A stretch of DNA of 6,958 nucleotides from an uncultured bacterium (lineage in GTDB: Bacteria > Actinomycetota > Coriobacteriia > Coriobacteriales > Coriobacteriaceae): positions 1-6,958 of the forward strand of contig CAJMSL010000104.1 of assembly GCA_905216045.1 (NCBI GenBank), written 5' to 3'. Shown one piece after another: positions 1 through 6,034 of this stretch; position 1 is the stretch's first letter, and the number at the start of each line of letters is the position of its first letter. The notes under the pieces are model-generated. The model did not search any database. It worked only from the letters and a program-made list of their open reading frames with translations, and was not told where the DNA came from. The translations under genes were made by a program, and so were the position numbers.

Positions 1-103
1 TGCGGTTGATGCTGCGCTCAAAGGAGGCAACATCGAGCTGGTGGTCTTCGGTATCGGGAACAACGACGGGAGGGATAACGCCGGTGAATTTCTGAGTTGC
101 CAC
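1..103 (-). CDS. DapA/NanA-family aldolase, N-terminal fragment (possible N-acetylneuraminate lyase)
   Basis: Only the first 34 codons are in the window; the gene runs off the left edge. It starts at GTG 103-101 with AAGGAG at 115-110, six bases upstream, which settles the start. The peptide begins VATQKFTGVIPPVVVP and continues with a Leu-Asp-Val-Ala-Ser-Phe-Glu-Arg stretch. A GVIPP(x)VxP first strand followed by Asp and a helix is typical of the class I aldolase family of dihydrodipicolinate synthase, N-acetylneuraminate lyase and keto-deoxy-sugar-acid aldolases, (beta/alpha)8 cytoplasmic enzymes that form a Schiff base on a lysine. That lysine lies outside the window, so the fragment cannot tell these members apart. 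Standing downstream of a Sat-like transporter and CE7 esterases, N-acetylneuraminate lyase (sialic acid to pyruvate plus N-acetylmannosamine) is the best inference. Family is fairly sure; substrate is not. Confidence 0.75.
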   Translation of the reverse strand, partial: MATQKFTGVIPPVVVPDTEDHQLDVASFERSINR

Positions 104-109
104 AAGAAT

Positions 110-115
110 CTCCTT
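110..115 (-). promoter_or_regulatory. Ribosome binding site of the aldolase gene
   Basis: AAGGAG lies six bases upstream of GTG 103-101. It supports the GTG start, since no in-frame ATG is present in the visible fragment near this position. Confidence 0.8.
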
Positions 116-124
116 AGTTGTCTG

Positions 125-147
125 GTGGGCAGCCCTATGCCGCCCAC
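125..147 (-). other. Intercistronic hairpin between esterase-like gene and aldolase gene
   Basis: In the 68-base gap between the TAG at 172 and the GTG at 103, the transcript can fold into a 9-bp stem with one G-U pair: arms GTGGGCGGC and GCTGCCCAC with a 5-base loop, ATAGG. The bases after the stem (CAGACAACTAAGG) have no T-tract, so it is not a standard intrinsic terminator. It may stabilise, process or attenuate the mRNA ahead of the aldolase ribosome binding site. Confidence 0.55.
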
Positions 148-171
148 TCTTGTTGGCAGTGTCCAGGCCGT

Positions 172-1023
172 CTAGGCCAAAGAACACGAGTAGAACGTTT
201 GGTTAAAAAAGTCGACGACTTCGTTTTCGAACGCATTGATGCGCTCGTGAGCGTATTTGGCATAGATGATATGTCTCCGGTCACACTCAAGACCGTTGAA
301 TACGGCAAACTGATCCTTGGGATCGCTCACGGTATCCATGAGCGATGTGCCCATGAGCACCGATCCGCGCACCCGAGACGACAGCGCCTCGAGGCCGCCA
401 GGAAGCGGATTGGCAACCGCCGTGCAGGCGAGACCCCGCTCGTCCAGAGCAGAAACCGCCAGCGCGACTCCGCCGCCTAGACCCTCGCCCCATGCAAAGA
501 TGCGGTCGGGGTCCATGCCATCAAGATTGCGCGCCACCTTCGCCAGCGCGCAACCCCAACGGACGCGCTCGACAAAAGCGGGCGAAGAAATCCCCCGCTG
601 CAGGTCGTCCGCACCAGCTACATCGTCATCCAGCGCGAGGACGGCATACCCCATGGCGGCAAATCTCGTCATGTGATGCCAGCCGCGCACAGGCCGATCG
701 ATATCGTGGAACATCAGGCACAGCGGCACGCGCTCAGACACTCGGGCACGACCGACAGGCTCGATCAAACGAGCGTGAATCGCATCGTCACCGAGCTCAA
801 AGGAGACCTCCGAGTAACGGGCGCAGGGGGTAACAAAGTCATTCGCCGTAATGGCCAGGCCTTGAATCTCAAGATTCGAAGCGCATGTCTCTAAATCAGA
901 AACATCTGCTTGGACATCACCGCGCCAGTCCCGATATTCTGCGAGCCTTGACGAAAGCGTTCCAGGAATTCCCACGAGCCCGGGGACAATCAGCTCATTA
1001 ACATTGCTCTCGCACTTAGACAT
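172..1023 (-). CDS. Divergent CE7-like alpha/beta hydrolase, nucleophile serine missing (probable pseudoenzyme)
   Basis: This 283-residue protein has no signal peptide and resembles the esterase encoded just upstream. Shared segments include HARLIEP / HAKYLKP, a VPLCLMFHD / VPLVLQFHG strand, AAMGYAVLALD / AGMGMALIALD, QFAVFNGLEC / QFAVYNNLTC, and a final AHERI / GHEEI. The general-acid residues are kept at Asp230 and His259. The nucleophile elbow, however, reads GEGLGGG where the neighbour has GASQGGG, so the catalytic Ser is Gly181 (codon GGT at 483-481). The GQGG motif is also lost, and about 42 residues between elbow and Asp are missing (49 residues separate them, against 91 in the neighbour). 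Classical serine esterase activity is therefore unlikely. ATG 1023 overlaps the upstream gene by 8 bases and has a strong ribosome site, so it is translated with it. It may be a binding partner, regulator or a decaying duplicate. The reading frame is intact, arguing against a simple pseudogene. Confidence 0.8.
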   Translation of the reverse strand: MSKCESNVNELIVPGLVGIPGTLSSRLAEYRDWRGDVQADVSDLETCASNLEIQGLAITANDFVTPCARYSEVSFELGDDAIHARLIEPVGRARVSERVPLCLMFHDIDRPVRGWHHMTRFAAMGYAVLALDDDVAGADDLQRGISSPAFVERVRWGCALAKVARNLDGMDPDRIFAWGEGLGGGVALAVSALDERGLACTAVANPLPGGLEALSSRVRGSVLMGTSLMDTVSDPKDQFAVFNGLECDRRHIIYAKYAHERINAFENEVVDFFNQTFYSCSLA

Positions 1024-1993
1024 GAGCCTCCCCTCCCTTGCAGAAAAACGGAATGATCAGATCGTCAAAATCCTGAATCTCCTCGTGGCCAAAGCCTTCA
1101 AAGAACTCATGACGCTTTTCGCAGGTCAGGTTGTTATAGACCGCAAACTGCGTCGCTGGCGGGCAGACGATATCGGCTGTGCCGGTGCCAAACAGCACGG
1201 GGCATTTGACCATAGGGGCAAAGTTCTTGGAATCGAAGTACGCCAGCTTGGCATAGGCTTCGTCAATACGAGTCGAGTCCTCGTCAAACCAGCGAGACCA
1301 ATAGCGCAGGCCCTCGTAGGCAATGTCGTCTGCATCCAAATCCCAGACTAGGCGGAAATCTGACAGGAAGGGATAGAGGATGGCGGCACGATTGATAAGC
1401 TCGCTGTTAAGCGCACAGGTCGCAATGCCCAAACCACCACCCTGCGACGCGCCGTTCACAAACACACGAGAAAGATCGATGCCCTCGAGCTCGCGAACAA
1501 TACGGCACAGGATGCGAATATCTTGGTGCAAGCGGACATAGTAGAGGTTGGCCGGGTAGCCGTCGATGCCGGCGACGATATGCCCGGCAACCGTTGTGCC
1601 CTCAAATCCACCAATGTCCTCGGAGGGACCTCCTTGGCCGGGGCAGTCGAGGGCGATGAGTGCCATGCCCATGCCCGCAAACGACGCCTGCTCAAACCAG
1701 CTGCGGCTTGCACCCGGATACCCATGGAACTGAAGCACCAATGGCACGGGCTCGTCCGAGACGGGTTTAAGGTACTTGGCATGCAGGCGAGCGCCACACA
1801 TGCCGGTATACCAGAGGTCGAAAAGTTGGCAGGTCACGGCATCGGTGACCGATGCCGTGTCGATCGCATAGTCAAGCCCGACGGCGTCGGCCTCGGCCAT
1901 GCGATCCTTCCAAAAGAGATCGAAATCTGATGGACGGGGCATGGCGCCTCGATATTCACCAAATTGATGTTGTAGCTCCTGAGCACTTGGCAT
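1016..1993 (-). CDS. CE7-family acetyl esterase (acetylxylan esterase / cephalosporin-C deacetylase type)
   Basis: A cytoplasmic alpha/beta hydrolase of 325 residues, the usual CE7 length (about 320). CE7 enzymes remove acetyl groups from small acetylated sugars and related compounds. Numbered from ATG 1993: the N-terminal region has the typical PSDFDLFW motif, the strand LVLQFHGY precedes the oxyanion region, CPGQGG sits near 117-122, the nucleophile elbow GASQGG has Ser183, Asp274 is in GTADIVCPP, and His303 is in GHEEI. The triad is complete. The canonical RGQ motif reads PGQ (Pro118), which is unusual. An in-frame TTG at 2008 would add five residues, but GAAAGG sits directly against it; spacing to ATG 1993 is 15 bases, so neither start has an ideal ribosome site, and I prefer ATG. 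No signal peptide or membrane segment is visible. Next to a NanA-family aldolase and a Sat-like importer, O-acetylated sialic acid is a plausible substrate; I recall a CE7-type esterase in the pneumococcal sialic acid locus. Confidence 0.9.
   Translation of the reverse strand: MPSAQELQHQFGEYRGAMPRPSDFDLFWKDRMAEADAVGLDYAIDTASVTDAVTCQLFDLWYTGMCGARLHAKYLKPVSDEPVPLVLQFHGYPGASRSWFEQASFAGMGMALIALDCPGQGGPSEDIGGFEGTTVAGHIVAGIDGYPANLYYVRLHQDIRILCRIVRELEGIDLSRVFVNGASQGGGLGIATCALNSELINRAAILYPFLSDFRLVWDLDADDIAYEGLRYWSRWFDEDSTRIDEAYAKLAYFDSKNFAPMVKCPVLFGTGTADIVCPPATQFAVYNNLTCEKRHEFFEGFGHEEIQDFDDLIIPFFCKGGEAHV
1027..1037 (-). promoter_or_regulatory. Ribosome binding site of the CE7-like paralogue, inside the upstream gene
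   Basis: GGGAGGGGAGG lies within the last codons of the upstream esterase. Its GGGAGG part is 8 bases from ATG 1023-1021, good spacing. The upstream esterase's C-terminal Lys-Gly-Gly-Glu-Ala residues are encoded by this site. With the 8-base ATGTCTAA overlap it indicates translational coupling. Confidence 0.8.
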
Positions 1994-2029
1994 GGCCCGT
2001 GAACCCAACCTTTCGAAATCGCAACGGAG

Positions 2030-2057
2030 GTGCGCCCGGCAAGGGAACCGGGCGCAC
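2030..2057 (-). other. Intercistronic hairpin between DppF-like ATPase and esterase genes
   Basis: A perfect 10-bp stem (arms GTGCGCCCGG and CCGGGCGCAC, 8-base loop) lies in the gap between the ATPase stop at 2074 and the esterase start. The next bases in the transcript are CTCCGTTGCG, not a U-tract, so read-through is expected. It could act as a weak attenuator or protect the transporter mRNA from 3' decay, giving different levels of transporter and enzymes. Confidence 0.6.
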
Positions 2058-2073
2058 GGGAGGGAAAGCGAGG

Positions 2074-2901
2074 CTATTCGCCGAGCTTGGGGTGCAGCAG
2101 CGACGGCGCAGCGCCGAGCAGCATCTTGGTGTAGGGGTCCTGGGGATGCTGGAAGACCTGCTTGGCCTCGCCCTGCTCGACGATCTTGCCGCCATTCATA
2201 ACGATGATGTCGTCAGAGATATAGCGGACCGTCTGGATGTCATGGCTGATGAACACCATGGCCAGGCCGAGCTCCTTCTTAAGGTCGGTCAGCAGGTTCA
2301 GAATCTGCGCGCGGACCGAAACGTCCAGAGCCGAGGTGGGCTCGTCGGCGATGATGGCATCGGGGTTCAGCGACAGGGCACGGGCAATTGCGACGCGCTG
2401 GCGCTGGCCGCCCGAAAGCTGACCGGGAAGAACCTCGGCGGCGGAGCTGGGCAGACCGGTGAGCTCCAGGAGCTCTTTGACGCGCTTCTCCTGCTCGGCC
2501 TCGGTACCCAGGTTGTGGACGCGCATGGGGTCGAGCAGTTGCTCGCGAACGACCATGCGGGGGTTGAGCGCCGTGGCCGGGTTTTGAAACACGACCGAGA
2601 TGACGCGACCCATGTGGCGACGGTCCTCGGCGGTACGTTTGGTAACGTCCTTGCCCTTAAAGTAGACCTTGCCGCTCGTGGGGGCCTGCAGGCCGCACAT
2701 GACGTTGGCGGTGGTGGACTTACCGCAACCGGACTCGCCGACGATGCCGATCGTCTGACCGGGCATGAGCTTAATCGTTACACCCTGGACGGCGTGAACC
2801 AGGTTGGGGTGCAGAATCGAGCCGGTACGGGTCCTAAAGGTGACGTGGACGTCATCAAGGAAGATGATCGGCTCGACGCCGTTGACTGCGGTCTCGCTCA
2901 T
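2074..2901 (-). CDS. ABC transporter ATP-binding protein, DppF/OppF type (SatD-like position)
   Basis: This 275-residue protein is one of the two nucleotide-binding domains that power the importer from the cytoplasmic face. The motifs are in order: Walker A GESGCGKST at 55-63, Q-loop Gln106 in VVFQNP, ABC signature LSGGQRQR at 162-169, Walker B AIIADE at 182-187 with catalytic Glu187, and switch His220 in FISHD. The C-terminus ends soon after the QDPYTKMLLGA segment that opens the oligopeptide C-terminal domain, so it is shorter than many DppF proteins and lacks the cysteine cluster found in some. ATG 2901 directly follows the TAG of the permease-ATPase fusion, with GGAGGTGAT eight bases upstream, so translation is very probably coupled. 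It should pair with the ATPase half of the fusion, giving the heterodimeric ATPase typical of peptide/nickel-type importers. Confidence 0.93.
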   Translation of the reverse strand: MSETAVNGVEPIIFLDDVHVTFRTRTGSILHPNLVHAVQGVTIKLMPGQTIGIVGESGCGKSTTANVMCGLQAPTSGKVYFKGKDVTKRTAEDRRHMGRVISVVFQNPATALNPRMVVREQLLDPMRVHNLGTEAEQEKRVKELLELTGLPSSAAEVLPGQLSGGQRQRVAIARALSLNPDAIIADEPTSALDVSVRAQILNLLTDLKKELGLAMVFISHDIQTVRYISDDIIVMNGGKIVEQGEAKQVFQHPQDPYTKMLLGAAPSLLHPKLGE

Positions 2902-4917
2902 CTACATCACCTCCGCGTGAGGGGTCAAACCATTTGCCTTGAGCACCTCGTCGGGGAGCTCGGAATAGAAGTGCTCGGTGCCGGGCACGCGCTTGAAGAC
3001 CGGACGGGTGTCCAGGCCAATACGCGGATGGCTCGAGCGGGGCGCGAAGCGATCGCCCTTGGGGAAATCGCGCGGACTCGGAACGGCGCCGGGCACCTGG
3101 TGCAGGCGGCCCGAACCGCTCTCGATGGACAGAACGGAACCCAGAAGACCGCGGGTGTACTCGTGGATCGGGTTAGTGAGCAGCTCCTTGGTGGGTGCCT
3201 GCTCGATAACCTGGCCAGCGTACATAACCGTGATGTTGTGGGCGACCTCGGCGACCAGCGCCAGGTCGTGCGAAACGAAGATCATGGCAAAGCCGAGCTT
3301 GGCCTGAAGATCGTTGAGCAGCTTGATGACCTGCTTCTGGACGGTAACGTCCAGAGCGGTCGTGGGTTCGTCGCAGATGACCAGCTTGGGGTCGCGGGTA
3401 AGGGCCATAGCGATCAGGACACGCTGACGCTGGCCGCCGGAAAGCTCGTGCGGATAGCTCTCGAGCGTGCGCTTGGGATCGAGGCCGACGAGCTCCAGGA
3501 GCTCCTCGGCGCTGCGGGTTCCGCCGCGCTTGGTGAGCTGCTTCATCTGGGCAGAGATGAGCATGGAGGGGTTGAGCGAGGACAGGGCGTCCTGATAGAC
3601 CATAGCGATATCGGTACCGCGCAGGCCGAACCACTCCTTCTTGCTCATCTTGAGCAGGTCACGGCCCTCCCAGAGGACCTCGCCGGAAAGGTGCTCGTCC
3701 TCATCGGTCAGGCCCATGATGGCCAGCGTGGTGATGGACTTACCGCAACCGGACTCGCCCACCAGGCCCATGGTCTGACCAGGACGGACGTCAAAGTTGA
3801 CATGGTCGACGACGTTGATATCACCGTGATGCTCAAACTGGATGCAGAAGTCACGGACCGAGAGAATCGGTTCAACAGACTCGTCGGGCACATGGCGATC
3901 GTCACGCTTGAGCTCGACATCGCGCAGGGCGCCAAGGCGAGCGGAGAGGGACTGGGCCTGCTCCTTGTAGGCTCGAACGGGGTCGGAGACCAGCAGGTCG
4001 GCCTCGCGACGCTTGGAGGAATCGGTGGGATCCAGGGCGGCGGAGGGAGCAGCGGCCATGGCGTCGGTAATGCCCTCGGAGAGGATGTTGAGCGCCAGGC
4101 AGGTGATCATGATGGCCAGGCCCGGGAACAGTGCCTGCCACCAACGGCCGGCGAGCACGCCGCCGCGGGCGTCGGCGAGGATGTTGCCCCAGGTAGCGGT
4201 GGGCTCCTGGATACCAGCGCCGATGAAGGTCAGCGAGGCCTCGAAGATGATGGCGTCGGCGACCAGGGTAACGGTGAAGACCATGATCGGGGCGATGCAG
4301 TTACGCAGAACATGCTTGATCAAAATCCACGGAGCCTTGGCGCCGGAAACGATGACCGCGCGAACATAGTCCTCGCCGTACTCGGACACGATGTTGGCGC
4401 GCACGATACGGGCAATCTGCGGAGTGTACATAAAGCCGATGGCGAAGATGATCGACGGCACGGAGTTGCCCAGGATGGAGACAAAGACGGCCGCGAGGGC
4501 GATGCCCGGGATGGACATGATGATGTCCAGGATACGCATGATCGTCTCGGAGACGGCCTTGCGCGAAACCGCTGCAAGGGCGCCCACGACCGAGCCGCAG
4601 ACCAGAGCCATGGCGGTGGCGCCAAAGCCGATAATCAGCGAGTAACGACCACCGTAGAGCATACGCGACAGAATGTCGCGACCCTTATCGTCGGTACCGA
4701 AGATAAATCCGTTGCCGGGAGCCTGGCGAGCCGTAAAGATCTCGACCGGGCTATAGGGGGCAAGAAGGGGCGCCAGAATCGCAGTCAGGGCGACCAGCAC
4801 CAGCACGACGGCGGCAATCTTAGAAGACAACGTCATCTTCTTCCAGCCACCGAGCTTGAGCCCCTTGGAGGCAGCCTTCTCGAGCTGCTCGGTTTGCTTC
4901 TCTCGAATCTTTACCAT
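2902..4917 (-). CDS. Fused ABC permease-ATPase, DppC-DppD type (SatC-like)
   Basis: One 671-residue protein combines two transporter subunits usually encoded separately. Residues 1-286 are a DppC-type permease: first membrane segment about 31-53, a FGTDDKGRDILSRMLYG motif at 73-89 typical of DppC proteins, further segments about 96-118, 137-163 and 262-283, and the EAA coupling loop about 184-210 (YVRAVIVSGAKAP then LRNCIAP). Residues 287-347 are a charged, probably helical linker. Residues 348-671 are a DppD-type ATPase: Walker A GESGCGKS 387-394, Q-loop Gln442, signature LSGGQRQR 492-499, Walker B KLVICDE 511-517, His550, then the oligopeptide C-terminal domain. In that domain the usual cysteines are Asp and Ser (GDRFAPRSS, 621-629), so the iron-sulfur motif of some DppD proteins is absent. 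I recall this fusion in SatABCD/SiaEFGI sialic acid importers. ATG 4917 is 3 bases after the permease stop; its ribosome site (AGGA, 11 bases away) is weak. No frame break is seen, so the fusion looks genuine. Confidence 0.93.
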   Translation of the reverse strand: MVKIREKQTEQLEKAASKGLKLGGWKKMTLSSKIAAVVLVLVALTAILAPLLAPYSPVEIFTARQAPGNGFIFGTDDKGRDILSRMLYGGRYSLIIGFGATAMALVCGSVVGALAAVSRKAVSETIMRILDIIMSIPGIALAAVFVSILGNSVPSIIFAIGFMYTPQIARIVRANIVSEYGEDYVRAVIVSGAKAPWILIKHVLRNCIAPIMVFTVTLVADAIIFEASLTFIGAGIQEPTATWGNILADARGGVLAGRWWQALFPGLAIMITCLALNILSEGITDAMAAAPSAALDPTDSSKRREADLLVSDPVRAYKEQAQSLSARLGALRDVELKRDDRHVPDESVEPILSVRDFCIQFEHHGDINVVDHVNFDVRPGQTMGLVGESGCGKSITTLAIMGLTDEDEHLSGEVLWEGRDLLKMSKKEWFGLRGTDIAMVYQDALSSLNPSMLISAQMKQLTKRGGTRSAEELLELVGLDPKRTLESYPHELSGGQRQRVLIAMALTRDPKLVICDEPTTALDVTVQKQVIKLLNDLQAKLGFAMIFVSHDLALVAEVAHNITVMYAGQVIEQAPTKELLTNPIHEYTRGLLGSVLSIESGSGRLHQVPGAVPSPRDFPKGDRFAPRSSHPRIGLDTRPVFKRVPGTEHFYSELPDEVLKANGLTPHAEVM
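2906..2914 (-). promoter_or_regulatory. Ribosome binding site of the DppF-like gene, inside the fusion gene
   Basis: GGAGGTGAT closely matches the 16S anti-Shine-Dalgarno complement and lies in the last codons of the fusion gene (encoding Glu-Val-Met). The GGAGG core is 8 bases from ATG 2901. The fusion's TAG (2904-2902) abuts this ATG with no gap. Confidence 0.85.
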
Positions 4918-4920
4918 AAT

Positions 4921-5877
4921 CTACACCGTCCTGATGCGCGGGTTGATGAGCAGGTAGAGCATGTCAACCACGATGTTGATGATGATGAAGGCAAGAGCAA
5001 CGACGATAACGACGCCCTGAACCAGGTTCGCCTCGTTGCCCTGAACGCCCTGCAGAATCGCGGTGCCCATGCCGGGGAGGTTGAAGATAACCTCGATGAC
5101 GACAGCGCCGCCCATGAGGTAACCGATCTTAAGACCGAGGGTGGTGACCGGGGTGATCAGCGCATTGCGAAGAACGTTGATGCCGACGACGACCTTCTCG
5201 GGAACGCCGGCGCCGCGAGCCATACGGACATAATCCTTGTCGAGCTCCTCGACCATGGCGGTACGCACGATACGAGTCATCTGGCCCGTCAGCGGAAATG
5301 CCAAGGCGATGGCGGGCATGATCATGCGTCCCAGATAGCCAACCGGATTCGTGGTGAAGTGAGGCAGAGCACCCGATGCCGGGAGCACCTTAAGGTAGGA
5401 AGAGAACAGCAGGATCAACAGAACGGCAAGCCAGAACGACGGGGTTGCCAAGCCGGCGATGGAAAAGACGCGGATCACTTGGTCCGGCCATTTGTCGCGA
5501 TACAGTGCCGCGATGACGCCGAGCAAAAACGAAACGACCGCGCCGATGGCAAGACCGATGAAGGTCAGCTGCATCGTGACGGGCAGGGCCGTGGAGATGC
5601 GCTTGGCAACGGAGTTGCGAGCAGCACCATAGGTGCCCATGTCGCCATGGATCAAATCGCCCATATAGCGCACGTAGCGCACGGGCCAGGGGTCGTCCAG
5701 ACCATACTTCTCATGGTACTCGGCAACCGCCTCGGGCGAGGCACCGTCACCCAACGCCGTGTAGGCGGGGTCGGTCTTGGAGAACGACATAAGGAAGAAC
5801 ACCAGGACGGTGACGCCCAATGCCATGATCGGCAGCGCCACAAGACGCCTTCCAATCAAACGTAGCAAGTTGTTCAC
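4921..5877 (-). CDS. ABC transporter permease, DppB type (SatB-like position)
   Basis: A 318-residue inner permease of the peptide/nickel-type importer family. I chose GTG 5877 because AAGGGGAG lies five bases upstream; a TTG at 5910 would add 11 hydrophilic residues lying over that ribosome site and is unlikely. Numbered from GTG: first membrane segment about 12-32, then the extracellular domain with GLDDPWPVRYVRY and the GDMGTY motif, segments about 103-126 and 146-160 (PSFWLAVLLILLFS, a DppB hallmark), the EAA loop about 216-244 (DYVRMARGAGV and LRNALITPV), a segment about 245-262, FNLPGMG at 265-271, and a last segment about 286-310 ending NPRIRTV. It should form the channel with the permease half of the fusion protein encoded 3 bases downstream. 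The ordinary DppB length is about 310-340, so it is complete. Confidence 0.95.
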   Translation of the reverse strand: MNNLLRLIGRRLVALPIMALGVTVLVFFLMSFSKTDPAYTALGDGASPEAVAEYHEKYGLDDPWPVRYVRYMGDLIHGDMGTYGAARNSVAKRISTALPVTMQLTFIGLAIGAVVSFLLGVIAALYRDKWPDQVIRVFSIAGLATPSFWLAVLLILLFSSYLKVLPASGALPHFTTNPVGYLGRMIMPAIALAFPLTGQMTRIVRTAMVEELDKDYVRMARGAGVPEKVVVGINVLRNALITPVTTLGLKIGYLMGGAVVIEVIFNLPGMGTAILQGVQGNEANLVQGVVIVVALAFIIINIVVDMLYLLINPRIRTV

Positions 5878-5882
5878 GTTCT

Positions 5883-5890
5883 CTCCCCTT
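5883..5890 (-). promoter_or_regulatory. Ribosome binding site deciding the DppB-like GTG start
   Basis: AAGGGGAG lies five bases before GTG 5877-5875. It selects the GTG over the in-frame TTG at 5910-5908, which has no purine-rich site at normal spacing. Confidence 0.8.
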
Positions 5891-5917
5891 TCTTTTGTCG
5901 GTAGGACCAACTGGTAT

Positions 5918-5935
5918 ATGAGTACGGATACTCAT
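5918..5935 (-). promoter_or_regulatory. Perfect 7-4-7 palindrome, possible operator or hairpin
   Basis: On the minus strand the arms ATGAGTA and TACTCAT flank the centre TCCG; the symmetry is perfect over 14 bases. It lies in the spacer of a weak promoter-like pair (TTGTAA at 5940-5935 and TATACC at 5918-5913, 16 bases apart; four of six matches each). It could be a regulator site on an internal promoter, or simply a second small hairpin. The promoter call is weak. Confidence 0.3.
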
Positions 5936-5938
5936 TAC

Positions 5939-5972
5939 AAGACCCGAGCGACATCGTTGCCGCCCGGGTCTT
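5939..5972 (-). other. Strong hairpin after the binding-protein gene (attenuator or mRNA stabiliser)
   Basis: In the transcript the arms AAGACCCGGGCGGC and GTCGCTCGGGTCTT pair over 14 positions, two of them G-U, around a 6-base loop AACGAT. The bases that follow, TTCTT-like only at the stem base and then GTAATGAG, do not make a real U-tract. It is best read as a partial terminator or a 3' decay barrier separating binding protein from permease expression. On the plus strand one pair becomes an A-C mismatch, which supports a minus-strand RNA role. Confidence 0.6.
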
Positions 5973-6034
5973 TGTTTCAACTATGAGGATACGGTCCCAA
6001 CGACCGACATCCTGCATACAGACTCAAGCGAGTC

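Larger units (their letters stand above)
5878..6034 (-). other. 157-base gap between binding-protein and permease genes
   Basis: This is the largest non-coding stretch in the window. It carries a strong hairpin (5939-5972), a 7-4-7 palindrome (5918-5935), a small hairpin touching the binding-protein stop (6020-6035) and the permease ribosome site. No coding potential was seen. A long gap with structure after the binding-protein gene is common in binding-protein importers, where it lets the binding protein be made in excess over the membrane subunits. Confidence 0.6.

Noticed and set aside
118..894. Several short plus-strand open frames
   Set aside because: They are antisense to the CE7-like gene, lack convincing ribosome sites or domains, and have compositions expected of shadow frames.
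172..1023. Calling the CE7-like paralogue a pseudogene
   Set aside because: The frame is intact for 283 codons, the ribosome site is strong and the Asp/His motifs are retained, so loss of catalysis is better supported than loss of the gene.
1994..2008. TTG 2008 as the esterase start
   Set aside because: GAAAGG abuts the TTG with no spacing. ATG 1993 gives a normal CE7 N-terminus, though its ribosome site spacing (15 bases) is also poor, so this remains slightly open.
2030..2057. Intrinsic terminator after the DppF-like gene
   Set aside because: The stem is strong but the following bases are CTCCGTTGCG with no U-tract, and the next gene on the same strand begins within about 40 bases.
1852..5865. 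A 1337-codon plus-strand open frame antisense to the whole transporter region
   Set aside because: It is a mirror of GC-rich coding sequence on the other strand. Its product is rich in Asp, Gly, His, Gln and Arg with repeats that mirror the two homologous ATPase domains, has no recognisable domain, and overlaps four clear genes.
4921..5910. Longer permease start at TTG 5910
   Set aside because: The extra 11 residues lie over the AAGGGGAG ribosome site that serves GTG 5877, and the TTG has no ribosome site of its own.
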